From Distichodus sexfasciatus (taxonomy: Eukaryota > Chordata > Actinopteri > Characiformes > Distichodontidae), in NCBI GenBank assembly GCA_032718565.1, contig JAVGVS010000190.1, positions 349,017-413,016 of the forward strand: DNA of 64,000 nt, given 5' to 3'. The notes beneath the pieces were generated by a model. That model was not told the DNA's origin, searched no databases, and saw only the letters and a program-made list of their open reading frames with translations. A program made the translations under genes and the position numbers. This document shows positions 11,910 to 22,651 of this stretch, piece after piece; the first letter of the stretch is position 1, and each line of letters opens with the position of its first letter.

Positions 11910-12772
11910 TATTATTATTATTATTGTTATTGTTATTATTGTTGTTGTTGTTGTTATTATTATCATTAATATTATTTGATAAAAGTAAAAAAGATTTAAA
12001 AAAAGATGGAGCACTGAGGCCCATGCAATATCTTTAAACAAAATTTTAAAAATAAAATACTTTTCAAATGGTTATGTATTATTAATATTTTGTTTTAAGT
12101 GATAGTTTATAATAAAGTCTTATTTTTGCTTTAAAATAGTGTAGTTGTTGTATCTCAGTAGATACAACAATGAAAATTAAATGTTCAGGTAATTAAATGC
12201 ATCAACTTGTTAATTTTAATAACTTGCCATTCTTTGTGCACATGTTAAGGAATTCAAATCCCCTCAAGCTAAAATATAGAGTGTTTAGTCTTGGGACTGT
12301 TGCAGTGCCAATGGAGATTTACCGTTTAAACTCAATTCTCGACTGGGGAATTGGTTCAGTGAGTTTGTATATATAAATATAGTCTCTTTTTAAATGTATA
12401 TTCTGTTTGCTCTTTTGTATTCTGTAAAAACTCCCCGTCATCATGTGTCATTGTGTTAGTATGTAGTTGAGTGACAAAGCCTACTTTTGATTTTGATTCT
12501 TGACTAAAGGAATAAGCTTATGAATGCCACTGACATTGTGGAACTCAGTAAAATTAAGTCTGTACTTGTGTTTTTCTTTCCTTCACCCTCTCCTCAGATG
12601 AAGATGATCATAGCGCTGGTGGTGGTGATTCTGCTCCTCATTATAATCAGTACGTATAAGTCCTTGACTCGACTTCAGTTTTCGTGATGCTCTGTGTAAT
12701 TGGACGTAAAATGTACATTTCTCATCATCTTCCTCTCCTCATCTAGTTCCCATCATACTGCGGTATCGCTAG
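2885..12772 (+). CDS. vamp4: Vesicle-associated membrane protein 4 (R-SNARE), seven coding exons
   Basis: VAMP4 is the R-SNARE that drives fusion of vesicles moving between the trans-Golgi network and endosomes. Joined coding exons 2885-2950, 6129-6175, 6302-6352, 8176-8276, 11769-11845, 12598-12649 and 12747-12772 total 420 nt (139 residues plus stop), close to the 141 of the human protein. The N-terminus MPPKFKRHLNDDE is characteristic. A di-leucine (L25-L26) plus acidic cluster (E27-D35) matches the family's TGN-sorting signal. The SNARE motif covers roughly residues 55-110 with the zero-layer arginine at R77 (KVIERGERL). A W109-W110 pair precedes a single transmembrane anchor at about 117-136, and the tail ends RYR. 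All junctions use GT/AG. The exon 5 acceptor is odd: keeping frame requires an AG two bases inside the expected boundary, leaving one residue missing from the SNARE heptads (see findings). Identity is certain; the exact exon 5 boundary is not. Confidence 0.96.
3295..3715. repeat. hAT-type MITE relic in vamp4 intron
   Basis: Starts 'agggctgtatgatattgg' and contains repeated GATATTG/AATATATTG motifs ending near 'aacaatatattgtttgg', the pattern of a common fish non-autonomous hAT family. The ends are approximate. Confidence 0.5.
4669..4712 (-). repeat. SINE family B tail fragment
   Basis: Carries 'acacgcttatccagagtgac', the complement of the family B tail. Confidence 0.55.
4935..5045 (+). repeat. 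SINE family B body relic
   Basis: Contains 'ttccctgagcaaaaccctta', complementary to the 'taagggtcttgctcaggga' body seen in the copy at 44604-44810. Confidence 0.55.
5095..5280 (+). repeat. tRNA-derived SINE relic (family A)
   Basis: Degenerate head, then the diagnostic body 'ctgcccactgctccttcaca', 'gggccaaatgcagaggc' and a tail near 'gcactgtggtgcgttcac'. Family A also occurs at 8345, 22938, 23241, 30447, 37862, 42178, 42790, 44205 and 47370. Confidence 0.6.
6031..6092. repeat. Compound microsatellite (TG)n(TCTG)n(TG)n(AG)n
   Basis: Directly visible; ends about 35 nt before the vamp4 exon acceptor at 6128, so it lies in the polypyrimidine/branch-point neighbourhood. Confidence 0.85.
6129..6175 (+). 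CDS. vamp4: vamp4 exon: di-leucine and acidic sorting cluster
   Basis: Acceptor 'ttcccacag', donor 'gtaagt', 47 nt, encoding RNLLEEDSDEEEDFF. It ends in phase 2; the split codon CT|A is completed by the next exon. Confidence 0.93.
6302..6352 (+). CDS. vamp4: vamp4 exon: linker before the SNARE motif
   Basis: Acceptor 'gttttgcag', donor 'gtaagt', 51 nt. It encodes RGPTGPRFGPQNDKIR and the first two bases of the next glutamine codon. Confidence 0.93.
6959..7655. mobile_element. MITE with 'ggtctcatttat' terminal inverted repeats
   Basis: Left end 'tgggtctcatttataagtgc' and right end 'gataaatgagactcca' are inverted copies about 700 bp apart. The interior has repeated 'tgtgtacgtgtgg'/'gtgtacttgtggg' motifs. 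This resembles a common fish non-autonomous element and contains no transposase. Confidence 0.65.
8176..8276 (+). CDS. vamp4: vamp4 exon: N-terminal half of the SNARE motif, with zero-layer Arg
   Basis: Acceptor 'cctcttcag', donor 'gtgagg', 101 nt. It encodes VQSQVDEVIDVMQENISKVI and then ERGERLDELQDKS; the zero-layer arginine is in ERGER. It ends one base into a glutamate codon. Confidence 0.94.
8345..8600 (+). repeat. tRNA-derived SINE (family A), near full length
   Basis: A tRNA-like head ('tagcatagcggttaggacg' near 8357, then a B-box-like 'ggtcaccgttttgaaaac') is followed by the family body ('ccttcacggatgggtcaaat', 'gcagaggtcacattt') and the tail 'gtgtgttcataataacaatc'. It sits in the vamp4 intron, sense to the gene. 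Confidence 0.8.
10214..10300. repeat. Dispersed fish repeat ('ggcaaggcaagtttatttat')
   Basis: Matches a motif recurrent in fish introns: 'ggcaaggcaagtttatttat', 'agagcacatc', then 'gtgtgctttacagaaacaag'. An A-rich stretch with many 'ataaaa' units follows to about 10420. Confidence 0.55.
11769..11845 (+). CDS. vamp4: vamp4 exon: C-terminal half of the SNARE motif (boundary uncertain)
   Basis: Encodes LIDNASVFSSRAKQL, then HRRMWWRDMK, with donor 'gtgggt'. The reading frame joins the previous exon only if the acceptor is the AG at 11767-11768. The AG expected from the family (11765-11766) would give a frameshift. The likely cause is one G missing between TCG and ACA near 11777. Confidence 0.85.
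11868..11975. repeat. (ATT)n/(GTT)n microsatellite
   Basis: About 100 bp of ATT and GTT triplets starting 23 nt after the exon 5 donor of vamp4. Confidence 0.9.
12283..12356. repeat. Fold-back repeat relic, same family as 37167-37286
   Basis: Shares 'ttgcagtgccaatggaga' and 'ctcgactgggga' with the fuller copy at 37167-37286. Confidence 0.55.
12598..12649 (+). CDS. vamp4: vamp4 exon: transmembrane anchor
   Basis: Acceptor 'ctctcctcag', donor 'gtacgt', 52 nt. It encodes MKMIIALVVVILLLIII, the single C-terminal membrane anchor. Confidence 0.93.
12747..12772 (+). CDS. vamp4: vamp4 last coding exon, stop TAG
   Basis: Acceptor 'catctag' at 12741-12746. Encodes PIILRYR and the stop TAG at 12770-12772. 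The exon continues into the 3'UTR. Confidence 0.92.
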
Positions 12773-14155
12773 TTTCCGGAGGGGAGGCTGATGTGCTCTT
12801 CCTCCTGCTCCTCCTCCTCCTCCTTTCTGTCTCGTACCTCCACAACAGAAGGAGGCGCTACAGACCCACAGTATCAACCTGCTATGGCTTCAGGGGGACC
12901 ATCACACTGAGGGCAGTGCGGAGTGTGTGTGTTATGTCTGTGTGTGTGTTATGTGTCCATCCTCAAATATGTCAAGAAGCAGCGTATTACGTGAGGTGAG
13001 GAGTTGCTCTTTGTTCCTTTGTGTATATTTACTTTATTTAATTTCTGATAAATCAAAGTTAATCTTTATGGCCAGGGTTTAATATATTGAAGTTGAAGTA
13101 GTGGATATCCAGATAAGCAGTATGTCAGCATGAACACACACATTCATACACAACACACACAATGCCCATATATTTGAATGGATTTTTTGGACGGGTTATT
13201 GGAATACATATTCAGATTTTTCAGATCACATGGAAAATGATTTTAGCCTGTTTTCAGTCTCATCTTGGAGCAGCATATTTTCAGACTTTGTTCAGACGCT
13301 AGATTTCATCCAGGTTCCTGGCTGAGAATTGTAAAGGATGTTTTAAATGTTTGTTGCTATTGCAATTTTTCTTCTCAAAGGAAGTACCTTTTATTTTAAT
13401 TAGTACAGCCGTTACACGATCACGTTCATTGTAGAGTTGTATTGTTTGGTTTGGGGGTTTACCTAATTGATGATGTTGTTACTATTAAGTGATGTAATTT
13501 TGCAGTTCATTTAGTGGAGCTCATGAGATTTTTATGAGCTTAGTTCGAGTTTATAGCCATTCAAACTTGAAAACTTATAATGGCTTTTTGTTTAAATTAT
13601 TCACGAAGGTGATAGTTGAAGAGGAATAAATATCTCTATAGTGTTTTAAATAGACTTCAGATTGTCATTATCATTATTCCCAGCACAACATTAGTAGTTG
13701 TAGCAGCAGTAGAATTTTGAGCTAGAGATCCTCAAATACAGAGCAGATGAAATTTTTCCTGGAGCTGGATTCCAATTCGTGTTTCCTGCAGCTCCCGTAA
13801 GTGTGAGTGAAAATGTTAACTGAATTGCAATTAATTCTACAACTGCAGAAATGGACTGTATTGTGTTTGGAAGTGGGGTTTCTACACTGGGAACCTAGTA
13901 GGACAAACCTGTTTAAAAGTCAAGATTCTTTGGGCCATGGAGTTTTTTCTTGTTGAAAGATGAGAGAATTTAACACAATGAAAACTTGCAAAACATCTGT
14001 ACATTTGTATCAACTTGTACTGCTTTACTCACTATTTTTTTGTATTTAATTTATTTGTAAATATCCATTCCTTGAAAGAGTAAAAAAGTGGAATTGCATC
14101 AGAAGACTGTGAACTACTTTTGCGTTTTAAAATAAAGTGATTTTAAAGCGAGACC
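12773..14155 (+). other. vamp4: vamp4 3'UTR
   Basis: About 1.4 kb of AT-rich non-coding sequence between the stop and an AATAAA at 14131. A Pumilio-type TGTAAATA lies at 14056-14063, 70-80 nt before the poly(A) signal. The extent is inferred from the first convincing poly(A) signal, with no transcript evidence. Confidence 0.6.
14131..14136 (+). terminator. vamp4: Candidate vamp4 polyadenylation signal AATAAA
   Basis: Canonical AATAAA after a long open 3'UTR; the retroelement begins about 0.7 kb further on. Confidence 0.5.
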
Positions 14156-14860
14156 GGCTCGAGGGATTCCATTAACAAATAGCAGGAAAGGGGACCGAGA
14201 CGGAGGTCTGCCAGACCAACTTAATCTCAACTCAACCACACGATGCCCATACAGGCTACTGGTATTTCACCTGATCTCTTCTGAGCTGTTATCTTCATTC
14301 GCCAGGCTCCTTTTCTTTTATTGGCTTCTTTCAGTCTTTACTGAAACTTAAACGTTCAGTAAGGAGTCCCATGTTACTTTTCAAACTGCTTTCAGACTTG
14401 CTTTTATTTTTTTCTGGTCTTATTCTTAAACACTATCTCTTGCTTTTATATATTTCTCTTTTATGCCCGCCAGCTCTCTTTTTCATTGCCGGTATAGTTT
14501 GCTGTGTTGATTTCTCCAGGTCTACAGCTGGCTGGAACATCATACTTGTGTATTTAGCAAAAGTCTAAGATATTGGAATCAATATGGAGTTCACAAATTT
14601 TATTTTCCTAATATACTTTTTTTGTACCATTCCTGCTGTTTGATCACACTGAATGTTCAATTTTTAATGAACTTGACCATTAGCTAAAGATCTGGACCAC
14701 TTTATTCCACGTCATCAGTGGAAATGAGGCCTAGTGCCTTGGTTCAAGTTTGATGCAGCTTGTCACAGATGCATTCATTAAGGTCACCTTCTGCAAGGGA
14801 TAATACTTAATACAGTAAAATAGTTCTCGATCACATAAATCACACTTAGTGCTTCCTCTC

Positions 14861-14925
14861 TGTTAGAGCCATTTTTGTGTTGAATATTTGAATTTAATAT
14901 TTCATAACTTTGTAGTAAAGATTAG
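14861..14925 (+). repeat. 5' LTR, part matching the 3' LTR
   Basis: Starts TGTTAGAGCCA and contains 'aatatttgaatttaatattt' and 'ttgtagtaaag'. The LTR probably continues to about 15.2 kb but has no 3' counterpart to define its edge. Confidence 0.7.
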
Positions 14926-15369
14926 AGCTATACGTTAATTTTGAATATTTCTGAACTTACATGAACTTTTCTATACAGCAAGTTACATAACAGAGTCATA
15001 TTAATACGATACATGTTAGAAATGTACCAGGCACGCAATAACAGAAGTAATAATGTAGTTTATTTGTCGCATCTGATTGGTTCCTGAATATATGGTTAGA
15101 AGTAAGAATATAATCAGAAGTGAGTGTTCTTGTAGTCCTAAGAATCATCTTTGCTTGTAAAGTCTTAAGTTGTAGTAAAGATGAAGACAACAAAAGAAAA
15201 GACCGGATTCAAGACTCTTATTTTGGATACATGTCGCACGCAAAGAATTCGGCGTTTCGAGGCTAGTGGAGATAAAGCATGAAGGTACCACATCAATCAA
15301 AAGACTTCACTTTCAAGACAAGTCGTACATCTCAGCAATCCAGTGCTAGCTCGACTCGACTGAGGCTTG

Positions 15370-16955
15370 AAGCAGAACATGAAGCATTGTTAGCTAGAGT
15401 GGCGACAGAAGGAGGGTAGAACTGGGAAGAAGTTCAAGCTTGAGGGGTAGGAAGAAGTCAGTTTGGAGCGCGAGAAGGAATAAAGAAGAAGCTCGTTGAG
15501 CCAAGAGAAAGAAAGGAACAAAGAAGAAGCTTGCTGAGGCAGAGGAGAGACTGCTGAGAGCAAGAAGGGAGCAGTTGGTGGTGATGTAAAAACGAATCTC
15601 TGCTGTGGTTGTACCATTACAGGCGAGAGAGAGTAAAGATACTATAGGTCTACAGACGACTTTCAGAACGGTCCAGAACCAGGTCAAAGGTTTAACTAGT
15701 AAAGAAAAGAGCTGGAGGGATGGGCCAGCGAAAGTAATTATGAAGTTGATAAGTTGTTGCCTGAAGTCAGTTTGAAACCAACTATGAATCCCATAAGTGG
15801 AGAGTTTAGTTTACATGTAAGAGAAAAAGCTCGGCAGCCAGATTCCTCTAATGACCCATGTCAAATACTGCAGAGTCAAATTAAGGTCACTGAGATGCCC
15901 ATCAAACAGCAATGTGTGACTCACCTGCCTCACAGAGAAATTCCTGTGTTCACAGGAGAACTTCCGATTGTTACAGACATTTCATGGAGGTCTTCGAACA
16001 TGTCATCGAAAGCCAAAATTGACAGTCAACAAAACCGATTGTTCTACTTAGGACAGTTTACAAAAGGGAATCCACATGAACTTGTTTGTAGCTGTGAGCA
16101 CATGCAACCAGACCAAGCGTATGAACAGGCTAGAGCATTGCTTGAGCATCAATACGACGATAAACTGAAAATTGCTGGCGCTTATGTTAGAAAGGCGATG
16201 AGTGGGCACCAGATAAATTCAGGAATAAGAAGGATTGAAGCGAGCTGGTTCCTGACCGGACGCCAACGCGGGTGGGTGACACAAACTACGCGGAAGAGAT
16301 GAACAATCCAACCACCATGAGGTGCATCATATCCAAACTTCCATACCAAATGAAAGAGAACTGGAGAGATTCTGCACAAGATATCCAAGACAAGAAACAA
16401 AGACGAGTCATGTTCTCCGATGTGGTGGACTTTATTTGTCAACAAATTAAATAATTAGTGACCCATTGCTTGGAGATATTCTGACTTCATCTCAGGTAGC
16501 AGGAAAGTGCCAAAGAAGGTCGGCTTCAGAAAAGAGTGAGCTCCAAAAAAGAAAGAAGCTCTGGCAGTGAACTCCTAGATCGAATCTGTTATTGATAAGT
16601 GCTACTATTATGGTCAGCCAGATAAGAAACATGGCTAGTTACAGCTATTAAGTCAGCTATTGCTTTTAGCATTGTAAGAAAACATGCACTGAAACTTCAG
16701 GCTGCCAAGATTAGAACAGCCTTTGAAGGAGCGAATTGAACTCTTGAAGTCGCGTGGGCTCTCTTTTGGGTGTCTTGCTATAGGACATCTGTCTAAGGAC
16801 TGTATTAACAAGGCCACATGCCCAGACTGCTTACTTAAGCGTCCTGCTATCCTTCATGTGGTAAAGGAAGAGACCACTGCAGAGAAGAACAGTGCAGACG
16901 ACAGCACACGACACAGCTGTAATAACAAATGTATTCTTGTCAACAAGGCGTAAAA
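15370..16955 (+). pseudogene. Degenerate BEL/Pao gag
   Basis: The upstream part (15370-15600) reads in pieces as a charged coiled coil (KKKLAEAEERLLRA). At 15754-16250 an open stretch contains PVFTGELP, RLFYLGQFTKGNPHELV, then QAYEQARALLEHQYDD and KIAGAYVRKA, the DUF1759/gag pattern of BEL/Pao elements. The match resumes in another frame at 16305-16454 (MRCIISKLPYQMKENWR and FSDVVDFICQQIK). Near 16755-16860 a knuckle-like CLAIGHLSKDC and LLKRPAILHVVKEE follow. Internal stops and frame changes show that it is dead. The host protein family is clear; boundaries are not. Confidence 0.75.
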
Positions 16956-16977
16956 GGGAAGAGCATTATGGGGCCGT

Positions 16978-17031
16978 GCTCGTATAGTGGTGAGTCGGGA
17001 GACCGGGGTTTGGTTCTCCAACGGAGAGCCA
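16978..17031 (+). tRNA. tRNA-Asp-like pseudogene lacking most of the anticodon arm
   Basis: 'ctcgtatagtggtgagt' matches the D-arm side of vertebrate tRNA-Asp and is followed directly by 'cgggagaccggggtttggtt' and 'ctccaacggagag', its variable, T-arm and acceptor side. About 16 bases, including the anticodon loop, are absent, so it cannot make a functional tRNA. The next three bases are CCA. Confidence 0.65.
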
Positions 17032-17197
17032 CGGGAGGTGCCTGAACCGCTGAGGTCCGGATTTAAGACAAATACTACACAAAGACCCATCACCAAGAAG
17101 TAAAAGAAGAAAATAGGTGACTTAACTAGATAGCAGAATGTCTATGACTTGAATTTGTTGGTACTGATATGCTGATGTTTGTCAATTAGGGGTTGGA

Positions 17198-17270
17198 TGT
17201 TGGAGCCATTTTGTATGTATCACTGTTTGAATATTTGATTTAATATTTCACACCATTGTAGTAGAAAGGT
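17198..17270 (+). repeat. 3' LTR remnant
   Basis: Starts TGTTGGAGCCA and aligns to 14861-14925 with small indels ('gaatatttgatttaatattt', 'ttgtagtagaaag'). It is truncated after about 70 bp. Confidence 0.7.
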
Positions 17271-20200
17271 AAAACACAAGGCCAAACTTCATGCAATTTA
17301 TATGGTTTTGACGGTGCAGTTCTAACCATGAAGATGTATCCCAAAATATATTTTGTAGTTTCTTATATTAAAAATTCAAATATTCAGGATGACTGTCTTA
17401 AAATGTTTGCTGCTTTAGCCAGGCTTTCATTTTGATCCCTAACAAAACTCATGATTACTTTTTACTTTTGCTGTTTGTAGAGCACTCTGGTCAGTATGAG
17501 CTGTATTAAAGTGCTACATAAATAATCGCTTAGCTCATTGTAACTTAATGTTACTTAATTTTGTTACCCCTGATCGTACTCTAACTCATCTGCACGCTGA
17601 AACCAGCAACCTCTGTTCTCATTTTCTGTCACCTACATTAGCCCTCTCTCTTTTATGCATTGCCGTTGTTCATGATAATCCCGAAGACATTTATCTGTTT
17701 TTCAGACTGTTTACGATGCACAGGCACCAACCTGTTAAAATAACATGTGCTGCCGATCGCAGGCTGCTGAAAATGATTCAGTCATCCAAGAATAAAATGT
17801 TAGTGGGCAGCTATCAGCACAAGAGACATCGCCACAAAGCAGTTTTACAATCTCCTGGCCCAGTGCACCTCATTAAGCATGTAGAGGAAGCATAGGTTAT
17901 ATCAATATGTTCTAGAGACCTCATCCTCCACTGGACCAATGCTTAGTATGAGCCTATATTTTAAAGTGAGTATTTATGTGTGTATGTAGAGCAAATGATT
18001 TTTAGTACTTCAATTATCAAAGTTCACTCATAGCGAGACAGCAGAAGCTTAAATAAAATAGCACAGAGGAGAGATTTATTATGACGACCAGATGCCAGGT
18101 TTAACACCAGATAGATGACTTAAACCATTGAATCTGGTGACTCAACCTTCTTCTTCTGGCTCCTCCTTCTCCTCCTCCTTTCTTTCTTCCACTCCTCCTC
18201 CTCCTTCTTCGCTTCTTTCTACTGATTACTGCTGTAATTACTACTTCATATTGGCTGTATGTCCTCTCACCATTATCCATAATTTACTAGCCCTTCCACC
18301 TTCCATCTCAACATCCTTTACCCAATAGTAGGATGCATTGATCCAATAGTTTCAGTTTAACTCTCTGCCTCGCTGCTCAGATGAGATCAGTCAACAGATC
18401 CATAAAATGATGCATATTAATCAGGCCTAATAAAATAAAATTTTGACTGTATTGGACCAAAATAGGTCAAAGTAGGGTCAGTGGAGTTCTAACAATCTGT
18501 ACACGGTAACCGATGAAGTCTGCAGTCTCTGTACAGTCTGTACAAAAGCAAGCTGCACTTGCGCGTAAAAGGTGGGCGTTCCTAATCATTTGAGAGTGGT
18601 GGAATTGAAATGAGATTAAGATAAATATATGGAAGATCATTCTGACTACTGTGTTCAAGAGTAGGGATGTTACCTGCTTTTAGAACATCTGTTGCTGTCA
18701 TTACAGCAGGATGTCATTTTGTGTGAATGAATTTAATGCCAGTTTGCTCAAGCTGCAGATCACCTCGTCTGTCTGACTTCTTGCTTCTACACAAATATCA
18801 CAGACACGCACTAGACAAAACAGACGACACAATGAGCAATCTTTCTTCTAACTCTGCTCCAGTCTCATGCAGATGGTTTGGAGGTCTCTAGCTTTTCAAG
18901 TGGCAGTATGGGAAGAGGCATGAAAGGTCAGAGGTCAGGATATTTGAACTGTGTAGTGGAGACACAGAGCGTAAGTATGAAAACACAAAAGATATGAGAG
19001 GTAGCAGCAATCACCTTGTTCTTCACTTCATTATTTCTTCTTCCTTTTATTCCCACCTTTTAGCGCTGAATTCTTCACACTTTGTTTCCATGGAGACACT
19101 GTTGATGGCTTAAAATGTTCGAATCGGTGAGAAGTGGAGTGTTACTTTTCTTTCAGACTTGGAATGAGATTCTGAAATGTGACATCAAATTTTTTTTCAT
19201 CCCAGTGAACAAAACTCTCTAGAAAACACTTTTGCATTGTGTTTGTCAATTGCAGCATCGCCCTAAAGCACACAGCACACAGTGCACCACTACTAAATGT
19301 GACCCATTCAGATGAGCCAGTATTAGTTGATACGCAAGTAGCGGTCACAGAAGCAACTTGATTACTTTGTTGCTTCTTGGCAGCAAGTTTCATTTCCAGT
19401 CACATTGCTTCTGTTTAATTTCTACCTTCATTTATTTGTTGTAAATTTATTGCACAGTCCCAGGACTATCACCCCACAGCAAGAAGGTCCTGGTTCGATC
19501 CTGCTGAGGTTTGATCTTCTATGAGTATACTTGTTCTCCATGTTCCTGTGGTTTCAGGCCTCTTCTTCACATCTAAAACTCCATCATGACCAGATTATCC
19601 TGTTTTTCGTCACATTTGCTATTTGTTTTCACATTAGAATACAGGATTTGAGACTCAAACACTGTCCTTCGCCAGTCAGCAATGGGTTCTTTATGCCAAT
19701 TTCAGACCACCCTACTGAACACACATGTTCATCTGTTTTGACCCACACCGTTTTTCGCGATTATCCCCGTTTCTTTTCCCCCATTCACTTAAAAAGATGA
19801 ATCAAAAGTCTTTTTTACCCAGACAGCTGCCACAAAAACTTGAGAGAACCCACTGACATTTCAGGAATGCATCTATTTAAATGTTGTTCTTGCATAACTG
19901 TGTGTATGATAAAAAGAAGTTGAAATCTTTAGTTTGTTTAGTATTTAACTTTAAGCTGATATAAACACAGACACAGGTTAGTTTATAAGAGGCATGAGAC
20001 AGAAAAATGCTAAATACTCATACGCCGATGAAGAGAGAGATGGAGAGAGCAGGCTTAATATAGGTTCCGCGCTTACTTGTTGCTCATGTTATAAGCAGTA
20101 AGAATCTGATACGGTCTAAACAGAATAGCATATGGGGGAATGATCCATATCCACACTCACAAAACACAGAAATTAAATAACTACATAGACAGTGACCCAA

Positions 20201-21900
20201 CACACTAGTGTCATAAACAAACCCACACAGACTGATAAAAACGGCTCTCCCTGACTTCCCTCACATGCTCAGACATGACATTTGACAGCATCCTGATTAT
20301 TGATGAGCAACTGCCCTAAACTTGTCTCTAATAAATGCCTGTGTCATATCTCTACTACCTGAGGGGGGTAACTCTTATCCATTCTTGCTCTTCCTGACTG
20401 TGGTCACGCCCCTGGTTCTGCTTCTGAGCGCCGAGCGGTGTTTATAGGTCCCCTAAAAATCCCACAACCAGAAACCAGCAGAGCATGCATACACCACACA
20501 CACCCTCACTGGTCATTGCCGCAGCACACCGGGTATAATTTAGGAATGGCTGGTGCGCCAGATATCAATGCCAATGGGCAGGTAACGCCATGCTAAACTC
20601 AACAAATTCAAAGTAATGTTTTACTGGCTTTTACTTTGCAGATCCTTCATAACCTCTTGCAATTTTGTTCGGTAATCTGCCATTTTGAGTGATTTTCAGG
20701 ATCCGGACTTGGCAACTTCAGAACTGGTAAAATGCAATCTGTAAAACACTCCGTCAGTCAAAAAGGCAGCTCTGTGTCTCTGCTCAGTAACTTTGGCAAA
20801 TGCTGACAAATTTGCAGCATTCACATGCTGTGTGTCTACTACACCTTAAACGTGTAGCTACTGCCAGTACACCTTCACTGCCAACAGCCCCACCGAGGTG
20901 AGCTGCCCCACGCTAGCTCCGTGCCCAGAGATGGAGTCTCCTAAAGTCCTGTTTGGGGCTGGAGGCAGTAATACACACCGGTGAGTCAAAAGGCAGTTTC
21001 AGCGCTTTGCACATAACCCTAAGCATATGGTGACCACCATTCACCTAATGAGCCTCATTAAGAATAATTATCAACAAATTTGGATCATATTCGTGCACTG
21101 CATCTGTAGTTACAAACTATAAAACCACAAAAACCAAGAATTTTTGACTTGAATAAAGATACTTAATAAATGATACATATATTGAAGAACCATTTTGCCC
21201 AACTGGCAGATGACAATGTGATGTACATTCCATAATCATGGCTACATTATGAAAATAGACAGACTTCTAATAACGCATCGTGGTTGCTGTTCCCGTGTCC
21301 CTACAAATGAGTGTTTTTAACATTTGTGGTAACTTGCAACTGTAAAAACATAATTGTTGTTGAAGTGATAAATCAACTTTTATTATTCACTGTTGTCTTG
21401 TATTGTTACTATAAAAATACATAAAAATATCACATGGTATTGTTGCGTTTAATGAGTAGCAGGTTTCAGAAAACGTCAAACATTAGCCAAAGTTATGAGC
21501 AATGGCACAGATTCCTTTTGTGAGCAAATAAATAAATGAAGACACAAAAAATCCTCCAACATACTTTTGTATGAAATCGTCATCTGTACTTTCTCACTTT
21601 AATCTCCTCCCTCCCTCTCACACACACACACACTTACTTCATGGCACGCAGCATCCACACCTTCCTGCACGTGCTTTCTGAAAACTCCTCCTAAACATGT
21701 ATTAGGGGAGGAAAAAGTGACGGTATATTGTTGACAAGAATAGCAGGTCCTCCTCTCAAAGCTGCCTCAGCCCACCTCCCTCTCTTTCTACCTCAGCAGC
21801 CCTCCGTCTCCAGACTGTATAACTGCCTGGCATCCCCAGGCTCAGAGAACCTTCCAGCGCTGAGAAGATAAACTGAAGTGGGATCTCAAACAAGAGTAAA
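17271..21900. other. Intergenic region between the retroelement and myoc
   Basis: No recognisable gene. A CT-rich low-complexity patch lies at about 18145-18215. SINE-like fragments are present near 19266-19312 and 19455-19525 ('gaaggtcctggttcgatcct'). A short CA repeat lies at about 21620-21634. The myoc promoter is expected in the last few hundred bases; 'tgtataac' at 21816 is a possible TATA-like element, but unsupported. Confidence 0.55.
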
Positions 21901-22216
21901 TCATCAGCAAACTTCTAACAGCAGGCTGTGAAACCGCGGTGGGAAACGAAGAGATCCTGCGAGACCAGAGGAGAGATAAAAGACGAAAGTAGACGTTATG
22001 TCACTGGCAACGAGTCGTCTGCCATCCTCACCGGTTCTAAGCCTTCTCCAAAAGAGAGGGTGGTGCGAAGGAACAGATTAGTGACGGCGCTGGGAAAGCG
22101 AGGGATCGGAAAGACGAGAGAGACGATCCTGAAGGAAGAGAGGCAGGGAATCGATCGAAAAGAGGCTGAGAATAAGCAGTACCTTCCTGACCTCAGATTT
22201 ACGTACCTCACTACAT

Positions 22217-22651
22217 ATGTGCTACCTGGCTGCTGGTGGCTGTTTGGACTGCTCCGGAGCGCCCAAGCCAGGTAAATGCCAACCTCCACAGGTAACGACT
22301 GTTGTTGGCCACCCTGTCAGAACAGCCTCAATGGAAAGCCAAAGGTTGCTCATGTCAAGCCAGCCTCGGGAGAGTGGAGTCTCTGAAGTCCCGCTAGCTG
22401 CTGAGAAGTGGTTGCCTGACCAGGTGAGGGCAGGGAGGTGGCACAGGGAGCTGGGCACGGAGCCGGACTCCAGCAGGCATACACCCAGGCCATGGGAGAA
22501 AAGACACAGCTCCAGCGCGAAAAAGAACGACTGAGCCAGCAGGTGGACGAGCTTCAGCTGAGGGTGAGGGAGCTCCAGAAGGAAGCCGAAAAGTTGAGGA
22601 ACAAACCCTGTCCCCAACCAGCGCCGCCTCCTCCTCCTCCTCCTGGGACTT
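22217..22651 (+). CDS. myoc: myoc exon 1 region: signal/coiled coil, frame broken
   Basis: In frame 1 from about 22470, LQQAYTQAMGEKTQLQREKE, then RLSQQVDELQLRVRELQKEAE and KLRNKPCPQP match the position and style of the myocilin leucine-zipper segment ending in CPQ. The upstream frame (ATG at 22217, with GKCQ at about 22271 and WHRELGTE at about 22440) is different, so at least one frameshift separates them. A third frame offers a better signal peptide (LPGCWWLFGLLRSAQA). The phase-1 exon end expected from exon 2 falls at 22651, where the sequence is T|gatgag rather than a GT donor. Confidence 0.55.

Larger units (their letters stand above)
14861..17270 (+). mobile_element. Decayed gag-only BEL/Pao-type LTR retrotransposon
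   Basis: Two direct repeats mark the LTRs: 'tgttagagccatttttgtg' at 14861 and 'tgttggagccattttgtatg' at 17198. Both are followed by closely similar 'ttgaatatttga' and 'tttaatatttca' stretches. Between them lies a degenerate gag with a coiled coil, a DUF1759-like region and a broken zinc knuckle, all characteristic of BEL/Pao. No protease, reverse transcriptase or integrase is present. The 3' LTR copy stops matching after about 70 bp, and the 5' LTR right edge is uncertain (about 15180-15240). It is an old, inactive element between vamp4 and myoc. Confidence 0.75.

Noticed and set aside
11726..12041. ORFs through the ATT microsatellite
   Set aside because: Poly-Tyr/Leu or poly-Ile/Asn translations of a triplet repeat; only the first part is vamp4 exon 5.
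17548..17895. 115-codon + ORF (TMHRHQPVKITCAADRRLLK)
   Set aside because: No recognisable domain beyond a vague Tc1-like stretch, no splice or promoter context, and it lies in repeat-rich intergenic DNA.
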